A stretch of 64,000 bases of DNA from Bordetella sp. 02P26C-1. GTDB taxonomy: Bacteria > Pseudomonadota > Gammaproteobacteria > Burkholderiales > Burkholderiaceae_B. The stretch covers positions 62,001 through 126,000 of the forward strand of contig NZ_WSJB01000032.1 in NCBI RefSeq assembly GCF_009763255.1, read 5' to 3'. The notes below the pieces were generated by a model. The model saw only the letters and a program-made list of their open reading frames with translations. It was not told the origin of the DNA and ran no database searches. Position 1 is the first letter of the stretch; each line of letters starts with the position of its first letter. Positions 42,738 to 54,218 of the stretch are shown piece by piece. The position numbers and the translations under genes are program-made.

Positions 42738-44462
42738 TTACAGCACGATGCGGCGGAAATCCGCCAGCAATTGGCCCAGGTACGCGTTAAAGCGCGCGGC
42801 AGCAGCGCCATCGATCACGCGGTGATCGTAAGACAGCGACAGCGGCACGATCAGGCGCGGGACGAACTGCTTGCCGTCCCAAACGGGCTTGTGCGCGGAA
42901 CGCGACACGCCCAGGATGGCGACTTCCGGAGCATTGATGATGGGCGTGAAGTGCGTGCCGCCAATTCCACCAAGCGACGAGATCGAGAAGCAGCCGCCTT
43001 GCATTTCTGCGGGCGAAATCTTGCCGTCGCGGGCTTTCTTGGACAGCTCGCCCATTTCCTTGGCGATTTCCAGGATGCCTTTTTTGTCGGCGTCACGGAT
43101 CACCGGCACCACCAGGCCATTAGGCGTATCGGCGGCGAAACCGATGTGGTAGTACTGCTTGTAGATCAGCTGATCGCCATCGAGCGAAGCGTTGAACTCA
43201 GGGAATTTCTTCAGCGCGGCAACCACGGCCTTGATCAGGAAGGCAAGCATGGTGACCTTGACGCCGGCCTTCTCGTTTTCCTTGTTCAGGGTCACGCGGA
43301 AGGCTTCCAGGTCGGTGATGTCCGCTTCGTCGTTGTTGGTGACGTGCGGGATCATGACCCAGTTGCGATGCAGATTCGCGCCGGAGATCTTCTTGATACG
43401 CGACAGCGGCTTGGCCTCGACCGGGCCAAACTTGGTGAAGTCGATCTGCGGCCACGGCAAGAGACCGAGCGCAGCGCCACTATCGCCGCCCGCCGGTGCG
43501 GCAGCGGCGGCGGGGGCCGACAACGCCTGTTTGACGAAAGCGCGTACGTCATCAGCCGTGATACGTTCCTTCGGACCGGAACCCTTGACCTTGCTCAGAT
43601 TGACGCCCAGTTCGCGCGCGAATTTGCGCACGGAAGGCGATGCGTGCGGCAACTGACCCGGCTTCAAGCCTGGGTCTTCCAAGGATGCAGTGGGCGATGC
43701 CTTCGTAGCAGGCGCGGACGTGGAGGCCGAAGCGGACTTGGCCGACTCGGCTTTGGCAGGCTGGGCAGCCGGCTTGTCCTCGTCAGAGGACTTGGCAGCC
43801 GGCTCGGCCTTGGCAGGTGCCTCTTGCGCACCGCCCTCGCCTTCGACCAGCACGATGACCGAGCCCTTGTTGACTTTGTCGCCAACCTTGACCTTGACTT
43901 CCTTGACCACACCGCCCGCAGACGAGGGGATCTCCATGGAAGCCTTGTCGGATTCGACCGTCATCAGGCTTTGATCGGCTTCGATGGTGTCGCCAACGTT
44001 GACCAGAACCTCGATGACCTCGACTTCCTTGAAGTCGCCGATATCCGGCACCGTAACCTCGACTACCCCGCCAGACTTGGCTTTCTTGCTGTCAGCGGCG
44101 GGAGCGTCGGCCTTGGCTTCCTTTTCCTCGGCTTTGGCAGCGGGTTTATCCTCGGCTTTCTCGGCAGCGGCGGCTTTATCGTCGCCGCCCTTATCGGCAG
44201 GAGCTGCCTCGGCCTTTTCGCCCGCAGCCTCCACTTCCAGAATCACCGAACCTTCGCCGATCTTGTCGCCCACCTTTACCTTGACGGACTTCACCACGCC
44301 GCCAGCGGAGGCCGGGATTTCCATCGAGGCTTTGTCGGACTCAACCGTAATCAGGCTCTGATCGGCCTCGATCGTGTCGCCAGCCGACACCAGGACCTCG
44401 ATGACTTCGACTTCTTTGAAATCACCGATGTCGGGTACCTTAATTTCCACGAGTGTGCTCAT
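42738..44462 (-). CDS. aceF: Dihydrolipoyllysine-residue acetyltransferase (E2)
   Basis: 574-residue core subunit of pyruvate dehydrogenase. Two lipoyl domains (about 1-80 and 122-200, each with [11 protein letters not shown] carrying the lipoyl Lys) are joined by Ala/Lys/Glu-rich hinges. A peripheral subunit-binding domain follows (ASPSVRKFARELGVNLSKVKGSGPKERITADDVRAFV), then the catalytic domain with TPNGLVVPVIRDADKKGI and the active-site His-x3-Asp-Gly (SYDHRVIDGAAAARF). The first lipoyl domain is almost identical to that of LpdA. The gene starts 12 nt after aceE. Confidence 0.96.
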   Translation of the reverse strand: MSTLVEIKVPDIGDFKEVEVIEVLVSAGDTIEADQSLITVESDKASMEIPASAGGVVKSVKVKVGDKIGEGSVILEVEAAGEKAEAAPADKGGDDKAAAAEKAEDKPAAKAEEKEAKADAPAADSKKAKSGGVVEVTVPDIGDFKEVEVIEVLVNVGDTIEADQSLMTVESDKASMEIPSSAGGVVKEVKVKVGDKVNKGSVIVLVEGEGGAQEAPAKAEPAAKSSDEDKPAAQPAKAESAKSASASTSAPATKASPTASLEDPGLKPGQLPHASPSVRKFARELGVNLSKVKGSGPKERITADDVRAFVKQALSAPAAAAAPAGGDSGAALGLLPWPQIDFTKFGPVEAKPLSRIKKISGANLHRNWVMIPHVTNNDEADITDLEAFRVTLNKENEKAGVKVTMLAFLIKAVVAALKKFPEFNASLDGDQLIYKQYYHIGFAADTPNGLVVPVIRDADKKGILEIAKEMGELSKKARDGKISPAEMQGGCFSISSLGGIGGTHFTPIINAPEVAILGVSRSAHKPVWDGKQFVPRLIVPLSLSYDHRVIDGAAAARFNAYLGQLLADFRRIVL

Positions 44463-44474
44463 GTCTGTTTACCT

Positions 44475-47180
<2,706 letters not shown>

Positions 47181-47342
47181 CGTGGTCTCCTTTGGGAGTC
47201 TGAGCAGGCCCGATCCATGATTCAGCTGGGTCGGGCAATCCAATAATCCGGCTCCTGGCCGGGCGTCTTGCGCCTAAACGGTCAATGCTATCGCGTAAGG
47301 CTTTAATACGAAAACGCGAAGATTAACCCGTTCGGAGGAAAA

Positions 47343-47377
47343 TTTCATGTTGCGGTACGGAATTTCATAATATGAAA
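47343..47377. promoter_or_regulatory. Palindrome with half-site upstream of aceE
   Basis: TTTCATAATATGAAA (47363-47377; 6-bp arms, 3-nt centre) plus a TTTCAT half-site at 47343, 20 bp before it, each inside the octamer AATTTCAT. It lies in the 282-nt gap between aceE and the divergent sensor kinase. The layout resembles that upstream of the cupin operon. An IclR-type operator is the best guess; a PdhR-like site is the alternative. Confidence 0.45.
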
Positions 47378-47462
47378 AACACCTGTATTTCGGTTTAGAA
47401 TATGCGTGCCGTGTAACGCGTGCCGCCTGCACTGGCCCCACAGAGCCGTAACACGCTCTAAA

Positions 47463-49244
47463 ATGCCCGCTCCACACGTCGCTTCCGTCATGTCCAGCCC
47501 CGTCAAATCGAGCATCCCGAACTCCTTTCACGACCATGCGCGCAGTCGCCGCCGTGGCGTGTACTGGATCACGCCGGCCGTCGTACTGATTCTGTACCTG
47601 TGCGTGATGGGCGCCTTTTTCTGGCTGCAACGCATGCATGGCGACAGCGTCATGTTCGTCACCATCGACCAGGAAGTGCGCCAGCAGCGCCTGACGTGGC
47701 TGGTGATCGCGCTGTCTTGCGTCATCATCATCAGCTTGCTGATGCTGTGGCGCTATACCCGGTTCCGTTCGACCGCCGAAGCGGCACTGATCGCCGAGAC
47801 GGGTTTTCGCCGCGCCATGGAAAACTCCATGTCCACCGGGATGCGCGTACTCGACATGGAAGGCCGCATCGCCTATGTGAACCCGGCGTTTTGCCGCATG
47901 ATAGGCTGGAACGAGGCCGACCTGATCGGCCGCAGCCCGCCCTTCCCTTACTGGGTGCCGGGTCGCCACGAACAACACCAGCATACGCTAGACCTGCTGA
48001 CTTCCGGCAAAACCCCCAGCAGTGGCCTGGAAATCGAGGCGCAGCGGCGCGACGGCTCGCGATTCACGGCGCGCATGTATGTATCGCCCCTGTTGGACCC
48101 GAACGGCACGCAGATCGGCTGGATGACCTCCATGACCGATATTACGGAGCCCAAACGCATCCGCGAAGCCCTCACCGCCGCGCACGAACGCTTCATGACC
48201 GTGCTCGAGGGGCTGGACGATGCGATCTCGGTGACGGCCGACACCGCCGATGGCCTGGAGCTGCTATTCGCCAATCGCACCTATCGGCGCGTATTCGGCG
48301 CGCAAACAGGTGGCCACGAAGAGCTGCTCGCGCAGCGCCGGGGTCGATTCACCGACGAAGCCGTCGAAATCTTCGCCCCCTCGGTGCAACGTTGGTTCGA
48401 GGTCCACCACCGCATGCTGGCCTGGACCGATGGCCGCCGCGTGCGCATGCAGGTCGCCCGTGACATCACCGAACGCCGCGTTCACGAGGAAGCCTCGCGC
48501 GTGCAACAAGAGAAAATCCAGCTGACCAGCCGCCTCACCACCATGGGTGAAATGGCTTCGTCGCTCGCGCACGAGCTGAATCAACCGCTGACCGCCATTG
48601 CTAACTACAGTATGGGCGCCGTGGCGTTAGTCAAGGCCGGTCACACCAGCCCGACCATGCTGCTGCCCGCCCTGGAAAAAGCCGCCGCGCAGGCCGAACG
48701 AGCGGGCAAAATCATCAGCCGCATCCGCGAATTCGTCAAACGCAGCGAGCCGCGCCGTCAGCGCGTGGCGGTTGGCCGCATCGTCGATAACGCCATCGGT
48801 TTTGCCGAGATCGACGCGCGTAAACGCCGCATCCGCATCGAGTCCTTTGTTCCGTCCAACGCACCGGCCGTGCTCGCCGACCCGATTTTGATCGAACAGG
48901 TCTTGCTGAATCTGTTAAAAAACGGCCTGGAAGCGATGGAGAACAGCGAGTCAGACGAGTTGAAAGTCGCCGTCATTCCCCACGATCAGCATATCGAGGT
49001 GGCCGTTGTCGATCGGGGCCACGGGTTGACCGACCCCGAGCGACTGTTCGAACCGTTCTTCAGCACCAAATCCCAGGGTTTGGGGATGGGGCTCAATATC
49101 TGCCGTACGATTATCGAGTCGCATCATGGCCGCCTCTGGGCGGATCCGAATCCCGCCGGCGGTACTATTTTCCGCTTTACCTTGCCCTGCGCCGCGCCCG
49201 AGCCGGCCGCGCAGAGTGATCAGTCCGAGGAGTTGCACGCATGA
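47463..49244 (+). CDS. PAS-domain sensor histidine kinase (FixL/DctS type)
   Basis: 593-residue membrane kinase. Two helices (YWITPAVVLILYLCVMGAFFWL and WLVIALSCVIIISLLMLWRY) enclose a very short periplasmic loop. Then a PAS domain with PAC (AMENSMSTGMRVLDMEGRIAYVNPAFCRMIGWNEADL ... RFTARMYVSPLLDPNG) and a second PAS-like segment (VLEGLDDAISVTADTADGLELLFANRTY). The phospho-acceptor motif is SSLAHELNQPLTAIANYSMGAV, and the ATPase has N (LLNLLKNGLEAMEN), G1 (VVDRGHGL) and G2 (GLGMGLNICRTIIE) boxes. Start 47463 is uncertain; 47490 is the alternative. It overlaps its response regulator by 4 nt. Confidence 0.9.
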   Translation: MPAPHVASVMSSPVKSSIPNSFHDHARSRRRGVYWITPAVVLILYLCVMGAFFWLQRMHGDSVMFVTIDQEVRQQRLTWLVIALSCVIIISLLMLWRYTRFRSTAEAALIAETGFRRAMENSMSTGMRVLDMEGRIAYVNPAFCRMIGWNEADLIGRSPPFPYWVPGRHEQHQHTLDLLTSGKTPSSGLEIEAQRRDGSRFTARMYVSPLLDPNGTQIGWMTSMTDITEPKRIREALTAAHERFMTVLEGLDDAISVTADTADGLELLFANRTYRRVFGAQTGGHEELLAQRRGRFTDEAVEIFAPSVQRWFEVHHRMLAWTDGRRVRMQVARDITERRVHEEASRVQQEKIQLTSRLTTMGEMASSLAHELNQPLTAIANYSMGAVALVKAGHTSPTMLLPALEKAAAQAERAGKIISRIREFVKRSEPRRQRVAVGRIVDNAIGFAEIDARKRRIRIESFVPSNAPAVLADPILIEQVLLNLLKNGLEAMENSESDELKVAVIPHDQHIEVAVVDRGHGLTDPERLFEPFFSTKSQGLGMGLNICRTIIESHHGRLWADPNPAGGTIFRFTLPCAAPEPAAQSDQSEELHA

Positions 49245-49867
49245 ACACCCCCCTACAGTCGAGCACGGTATTCATAGTTGATGACGACGAAGCGGTACGC
49301 GATTCGCTGCGCTGGCTGCTCGAAGCCAACGGCTACCGTGTGCGCGCGTTTGCCAGCGGCGAATCGTTCCTGGATGAATATGACGCGTCGCAGGTTGGCG
49401 TGCTGATTGCCGACGTGCGCATGCCCGGCATGAGCGGTCTCGAATTGCAAGAGCAACTGATCGCCCGCAAGGCGCCCCTGCCCATCGTGTTCATCACCGG
49501 CCACGGCGACGTGCCGATGGCGGTGTCCACAATGAAGAAAGGCGCGGTGGATTTTCTGGAAAAGCCGTTCAACGAATCGGATCTGCGCGAAATCGTCGCC
49601 CGCATGTTGGAGCAGGCCACGCAGCGCGTCAGCCAGTTCCAAGCCCAAAAGGACCACGAGGCCATGCTCGCCCGCCTGACCGCGCGCGAACAGCAGGTGC
49701 TCGAACGCATCGTGGCGGGGCGCCTGAATAAACAAATCGCCGACGATCTCGGCATCAGCATCAAAACGGTGGAGGCGCACCGCGCCAACATCATGGAAAA
49801 ACTTGAAGTCACTACAGTTGCCGACCTCATGAAGGTCGCACTGGCAAAACCCGAGGCACACGCATGA
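49241..49867 (+). CDS. FixJ/LuxR-family response regulator
   Basis: 208-residue two-component regulator. The receiver domain has the acidic pair ([18 protein letters not shown]), the phospho-acceptor Asp ([16 protein letters not shown]), Thr ([13 protein letters not shown]) and Lys ([14 protein letters not shown]). The C-terminal LuxR-type HTH is [43 protein letters not shown]. Translationally coupled to the kinase on one side and to folD on the other (both 4-nt ATGA overlaps). Related systems respond to redox state or C4-dicarboxylates; the signal here is unknown. Confidence 0.94.
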   Translation: MNTPLQSSTVFIVDDDEAVRDSLRWLLEANGYRVRAFASGESFLDEYDASQVGVLIADVRMPGMSGLELQEQLIARKAPLPIVFITGHGDVPMAVSTMKKGAVDFLEKPFNESDLREIVARMLEQATQRVSQFQAQKDHEAMLARLTAREQQVLERIVAGRLNKQIADDLGISIKTVEAHRANIMEKLEVTTVADLMKVALAKPEAHA

Positions 49868-50748
49868 CCCAGCAGGACCCCAACACGTCCGCCCAATCGG
49901 GCGCACGCATCATCGACGGCACCGCGCTGTCGCAACGCATACGCGAAGACGTCGCACAACGCGTGCAAGCCCTCGCCGCCCGGGGCGTGCGTCCCGGCCT
50001 GGCGGTCGTGCTGGTGGGCGAAGACCCGGCCTCGCAAGTCTATGTGCGCAATAAAGTCGCCGCTTGCGAAAAAGCCGGCCTGCATTCGGTGAAAGAGCAA
50101 TATCCGGCCGATATGACCGAGGCCGAGCTGCTGTCGCGCATCGACGCCTTGAACCGCGACCCGGCCATCCACGGCATTCTGGTGCAGCTGCCGCTGCCGC
50201 CGCATATGAACAGCCACAAGGTCATCGAAGCGATCTCCGCCGAGAAAGACGTGGACGGCTTTCACATCAGCAACGCCGGTCTGCTCATGACCGGCCAGCC
50301 GCTGTTCCGTCCGTGCACGCCCTACGGCGTCATGAAGATGCTGGAATCCGAGGGCGTGGCCCTGCGCGGTGCGGAAGCCGTCATCGTGGGCGCGAGCAAC
50401 ATCGTCGGCAAGCCCATGGCGATGCTGCTGCTGCAAGCCGGCGCCACCATCACCATCTGTAACTCCAAAACCCGCGATCTGGCCGCCCAAACGCGCCGCG
50501 CCGATGTACTAGTGGTTGCTACCGGCAAACCTGGCATGATCGATGGCAGCATGATCAAGCCGGGCGCGGTTGTCATTGACGTGGGTATCAATCGCGGCGC
50601 CGATGGCAAGCTCTGTGGCGACGTGGATTTCGCCTCCGCGCGTCAAGTTGCTGGCGCCATTACGCCCGTACCGGGCGGCGTGGGCCCGATGACCATCGCG
50701 ATGCTGTTGGTCAATACTGTAGAAGCCGCGGAACGCGTCGCTGGCTGA
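49864..50748 (+). CDS. folD: Methylenetetrahydrofolate dehydrogenase/cyclohydrolase
   Basis: 294-residue bifunctional enzyme of one-carbon metabolism, converting 5,10-methylene-THF to 10-formyl-THF. Signatures: [30 protein letters not shown] (catalytic Lys in the YVRNK segment), [59 protein letters not shown] (NADP site) and the end [25 protein letters not shown]. The N-terminus has about 15 extra polar residues before [13 protein letters not shown]. Its ATG overlaps the response regulator stop. Confidence 0.96.
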   Translation: MTQQDPNTSAQSGARIIDGTALSQRIREDVAQRVQALAARGVRPGLAVVLVGEDPASQVYVRNKVAACEKAGLHSVKEQYPADMTEAELLSRIDALNRDPAIHGILVQLPLPPHMNSHKVIEAISAEKDVDGFHISNAGLLMTGQPLFRPCTPYGVMKMLESEGVALRGAEAVIVGASNIVGKPMAMLLLQAGATITICNSKTRDLAAQTRRADVLVVATGKPGMIDGSMIKPGAVVIDVGINRGADGKLCGDVDFASARQVAGAITPVPGGVGPMTIAMLLVNTVEAAERVAG

Positions 50749-50764
50749 TTGCCCGCGGCGACAA

Positions 50765-50787
50765 GCACTTGCCTTTTGGGCAAGTGC
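50765..50787 (+). terminator. Hairpin between folD and prlC
   Basis: Perfect 9-bp arms GCACTTGCC / GGCAAGTGC with a 5-nt loop, 17 nt after the folD stop, followed by CCCC instead of T. Likely an mRNA 3'-end stem or a Rho-assisted terminator. Confidence 0.45.
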
Positions 50788-50829
50788 CCCCATCCTAGAG
50801 ATATCTCGTCTCTTTCGCTGCGTCCTCCC

Positions 50830-52896
50830 ATGACCCAAAATCCCCTGCTTGCTCCCGTCTCAGATCTGATCGACTACGCTGCCGTGCAGCCCGCCCACAT
50901 CGTGCCGGCGATCGAAACCTTGCTGGAGGGCGCACGTGAGGCGGTCGACGCCGCAGCCGACGAGAGCCTGCCGGCGACGTGGGAGGCCGTTGTACAACCC
51001 TTGGATACCGCCTCTGAACGCCTGTGGCGCGCCTGGTCGGTGGCCGGGCATCTGAATGCGGTCGTCAACACGCCGGAACTGCGCGAGGCCTATAATGCTG
51101 CGCTCCCCTTGGTGACGGAGTTCTCGACCTGGGTAGGTCTGCACGAAGGCCTCTACAAGCAATATCAACGTCTGCATGCCGCTGCCGATTTTGCGCAATG
51201 GGATCCCGTGCGCCGTCGCGTGATCGAGCTGGCGTTGCGCGATTTCCGCTTGAGCGGCGTGGAGCTGCAAGGCGAGGCGCGTGAACGCTATGCCGTGATC
51301 TCCGACCGTGAAGCGCAGGTTTCGCAGAAGTTCTCCGAAAACGTGCTCGACGCGATCGATGCGTGGTCGCTTTACATCGAAGACGAATCGCGTCTGGCGG
51401 GTCTGCCGGCCGACGTGCTTCGGGCCACCCGCCAGGCCGCCGAAGAAGACGACCGCAGCGGCTGGAAGCTCACGCTCAAGATGCCTTGCTATCTGCCCGT
51501 CATGCAGTACGCGAAAGACCGCGACCTGCGCGCGCAAATGTATCGCGCCTACGGCACGGTGGCTTCCGAGCAAGGTGAAACGCGCTTTGATAACTCGCCT
51601 CTGATCGAGGAGCTGTTGTCGCTGCGCGCCGAGGAATCTAGGCTATTGGGCTATGGCACCTTCGCCGCCTTGCGCCTGCAGACGCGTATGGCGCGCGACG
51701 CGGATGAAGTGACCACATTCCTGCGCGATCTGGCTTCGCGCGCGCGGCCCTACGCGGAACGCGATCTCGCTGAGCTTAAGGCCTTCGCCGCCAGCGAGCT
51801 GGGCCTGGAATCGCTGGAACCCTGGGACGTCCCCTACGCGGCGGAACGCCTGCGTGAATCGCGTTACGCGTATTCCGAAGACGAGATCAAACAGTACTTC
51901 ACCGAGCCGCGCGTGCTGCAAGGCCTGTTCGACGTGGCCGAGTCGCTGTTCAACGTGCGCCTGCGTCCAACCGACGTGTCCTGCTGGCATGCCGATGCGC
52001 GTGGCGTGCGCGTCGAAACCCCGGATGGCGCGCTGATCGGTCATCTTTATCTGGACTTGTACGCCCGTTCCGGCAAGCAAAGCGGCGCATGGGTCGATAG
52101 CGAACGCAGCCGTCGTCGCGTCGGTGATCGGGTGCAAACGCCCGTGGTGTATCTAACGTGCAACTTCGCACGCCCAGGCGACGGCAAACCCGCGCTGCTC
52201 ACGCACGACGACGTGATCACGCTATTTCACGAATCCGGCCACGCGTTGCACGCGTTGTTGTCGGAAGTCGATGAACCGGGTGCCTCGGCCTTCTCCGCTG
52301 TCGAGTGGGACGCGATCGAGCTGCCTTCCCAGTTCATGGAGAATTTCTGCTGGGAATGGCCCGTCGTCCAACGCTTGTCCGCGCATGTAGAAACCGGCGA
52401 ACCGTTGCCACGTACGCTCTATGACAAGCTGGTTGCCGCGCGCAATTTCCAAAGCGGCATGCAGACGGTGCGCCAGATCGAGTTCGCGCTCTTCGATATG
52501 CTGCTGCATAGCCGCGCGAACGGCGCCAGCATTCAGGAAACGCTGGCATTGCTCGAGGAAGTGCGCAAAGAAGTCGCCGTGCTGTTCCCGCCCGCGTGGC
52601 ATCGGTTCCCCCACGCTTTCTCGCATTTGTTCGCGGGCGGCTATGGCGCGGGTTACTACAGCTACAAATGGGCCGAGGTATTGTCAGCCGATGCCTACGA
52701 GGCCTTCGAAGAAGCCGCTGCCGCGGCTGGCGCGGACAACGCGATTGGCACCTTGGACGCCTCCACCGGCGCCCGTTTCCGCAAGGAGATCCTGGCGGTA
52801 GGCGGCGCGCGTCCCGCGGCGGAATCGTTCGAGGCTTTCCGTGGCCGTGCGCCGCGCATCGACGCGCTGCTGCGTCATAGCGGCATGGCCGGATAA
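50830..52896 (+). CDS. prlC: Oligopeptidase A (M3 family zinc metallopeptidase)
   Basis: 688-residue cytosolic peptidase that degrades short peptides, including cleaved signal peptides. The zinc site is visible as VITLFHESGHALHALLSEVD (His-Glu-x2-His) with the third ligand Glu in FSAVEWDAIELPSQFMENFCWE. Other M3 marks: LYLDLYARSGKQSGAW, HAFSHLFAGGYGAGYYSYKWAEVLSADAYEAF. The ATG at 50830 gives the normal N-terminus (MTQNPLLAPVSDLIDYAAVQPAHIVPAIE). It follows folD after 81 nt with a hairpin between. Confidence 0.95.
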   Translation: MTQNPLLAPVSDLIDYAAVQPAHIVPAIETLLEGAREAVDAAADESLPATWEAVVQPLDTASERLWRAWSVAGHLNAVVNTPELREAYNAALPLVTEFSTWVGLHEGLYKQYQRLHAAADFAQWDPVRRRVIELALRDFRLSGVELQGEARERYAVISDREAQVSQKFSENVLDAIDAWSLYIEDESRLAGLPADVLRATRQAAEEDDRSGWKLTLKMPCYLPVMQYAKDRDLRAQMYRAYGTVASEQGETRFDNSPLIEELLSLRAEESRLLGYGTFAALRLQTRMARDADEVTTFLRDLASRARPYAERDLAELKAFAASELGLESLEPWDVPYAAERLRESRYAYSEDEIKQYFTEPRVLQGLFDVAESLFNVRLRPTDVSCWHADARGVRVETPDGALIGHLYLDLYARSGKQSGAWVDSERSRRRVGDRVQTPVVYLTCNFARPGDGKPALLTHDDVITLFHESGHALHALLSEVDEPGASAFSAVEWDAIELPSQFMENFCWEWPVVQRLSAHVETGEPLPRTLYDKLVAARNFQSGMQTVRQIEFALFDMLLHSRANGASIQETLALLEEVRKEVAVLFPPAWHRFPHAFSHLFAGGYGAGYYSYKWAEVLSADAYEAFEEAAAAAGADNAIGTLDASTGARFRKEILAVGGARPAAESFEAFRGRAPRIDALLRHSGMAG

Positions 52897-53007
52897 TTCG
52901 GTAGCGAAGTCTCCAACGCGGGTGCGAACGGTGGCCTATTGGCCCACCCGCGTTAGAATCCCAGGCATTACCGTGACCTCCGACGCCTGTCGCGTCCCGA
53001 ATCCAAG

Positions 53008-53622
53008 ATGCCTGCATCGTTCACTGGCCGTTTCTGGCGCGCTCTCCTCTTCGTGACTTGCACGTTGCTCGCCGCTTGCGGCGACCGTGCGGTTAACTGG
53101 ACGCTGTATGACGTCAAGGGACACTTGCCTGACCTGAAATTTTCATTGTCGGGCGCAGGCGGCCAGACAATCACCAGCGATCAGCTCAAGGGCAAAACCG
53201 TTATGCTGTTTTTTGGCTACGCGAGCTGCCCCGACATCTGTCCCACCACGATGGCGCAATTGAGCTCGGTGATCGAACAATTGGGCGATGACGCGCGCGA
53301 TGTACGCATTGTGTTCGTCAGCGTTGATCCGCACCGTGATACGCCCGACAAGCTGCAAGCCTACGTCGATGCCTTTAATCGACAAGCCATTGGCGTCACT
53401 GGCGCCGAAAAACAGATTGCGGATCTGGCGCGTCGGTATCGGGTCGCTTATCAGATCGAAAAGCCCCGTCCTGGTGACTCGGCCGAGACGTACGACGTCA
53501 CGCATAGCCGTGGCGTTTATATTTTCGACAATAAAGGCCGGGCGCGGCTGTTGGCCTCGGATACCGACAGCACGGAAGCAATTGTCAAAGACGTCCGTCA
53601 GCTAGTCGACATCACGCGCTAA
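53008..53622 (+). CDS. SCO1/SenC/PrrC-family copper chaperone
   Basis: 204-residue lipoprotein with a thioredoxin fold. Signal and lipobox: RALLFVTCTLLAACGD (Cys28 lipidated). Copper site: Cys-x3-Cys in FFGYASCPDICPTTMAQLSSVI and the distal His in YDVTHSRGVYIFDNKGRARLL. VFVSVDPHRDTPDKLQAYVDAF is a further family hallmark. It helps assemble the CuA centre of cytochrome oxidase or acts in thiol redox control. No oxidase genes are nearby. Its stop overlaps the convergent Lrp gene stop by 4 nt. Confidence 0.94.
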   Translation: MPASFTGRFWRALLFVTCTLLAACGDRAVNWTLYDVKGHLPDLKFSLSGAGGQTITSDQLKGKTVMLFFGYASCPDICPTTMAQLSSVIEQLGDDARDVRIVFVSVDPHRDTPDKLQAYVDAFNRQAIGVTGAEKQIADLARRYRVAYQIEKPRPGDSAETYDVTHSRGVYIFDNKGRARLLASDTDSTEAIVKDVRQLVDITR

Positions 53623-54113
53623 GCTGCCGCGTCGTCCAACAGACGCAGATCTGGCGGGCGGTTGTCAATAATGGCCTCCATGCTGAAGAACCCCGTCACC
53701 GCGGTCAATTCGAAACCCGTGATCAAACGCTGATAAAAGCGGTCGTAGCCCGCCATGCCTCGGCACGCGACCTTGATCAGATAATCCCAGTCGCCGCCAA
53801 TTCGATAGAACCCGGTTACCTCCGGCAAGCGCTCGACATGCTGGCGGAATTCGTCGGCCCACTCCTTCGCATGCCGGCTGGTGCGTATCATCACGAAGAC
53901 CGTCAGATCCAGGCCCAGCGCCACCAAATTAACCTGTGCGCGGGTGCCTTCAATGACGCCGCAGCTGTTTAACCGTTGCAGGCGGCGCCAGCACGCATTT
54001 TGCGAAAGACCCACCCGATCGGCCAGTTCACGCTGGGACAAGGCCCCATCCTTTTGCAGGGCGGAGATGATAGCCATATCAAGCTTATCAATTTTTTCCA
54101 TATTCTCGTTCAT
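53619..54113 (-). CDS. Lrp/AsnC-family transcriptional regulator
   Basis: 164-residue regulator. N-terminal HTH (KIDKLDMAIISALQKDGALSQRELADRVGLSQNACWRRLQRLNSCGVIEG) and C-terminal RAM/ligand domain (DLTVFVMIRTSRHAKEWADEFRQHVERLPEVTGFYRIGGDWDYLIKVACRGMAGYDRFYQRLIT). The start at 54113 (MNENMEKID) or 54101 (MEKID) is open. It is divergent from the class V aminotransferase across a 105-nt gap, so that gene is its likely target, with an amino acid as effector. Confidence 0.93.
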   Translation of the reverse strand: MNENMEKIDKLDMAIISALQKDGALSQRELADRVGLSQNACWRRLQRLNSCGVIEGTRAQVNLVALGLDLTVFVMIRTSRHAKEWADEFRQHVERLPEVTGFYRIGGDWDYLIKVACRGMAGYDRFYQRLITGFELTAVTGFFSMEAIIDNRPPDLRLLDDAAA

Positions 54114-54218
54114 ATGACCCGTTTTTAAGCGAATCACGCAAAAAATAGGTGATGTTTCAAATTTTCGTCCATCGTATGATATCCAGGACCTTTTCGCATG
54201 ACCTAGCGCCTGAATTAG

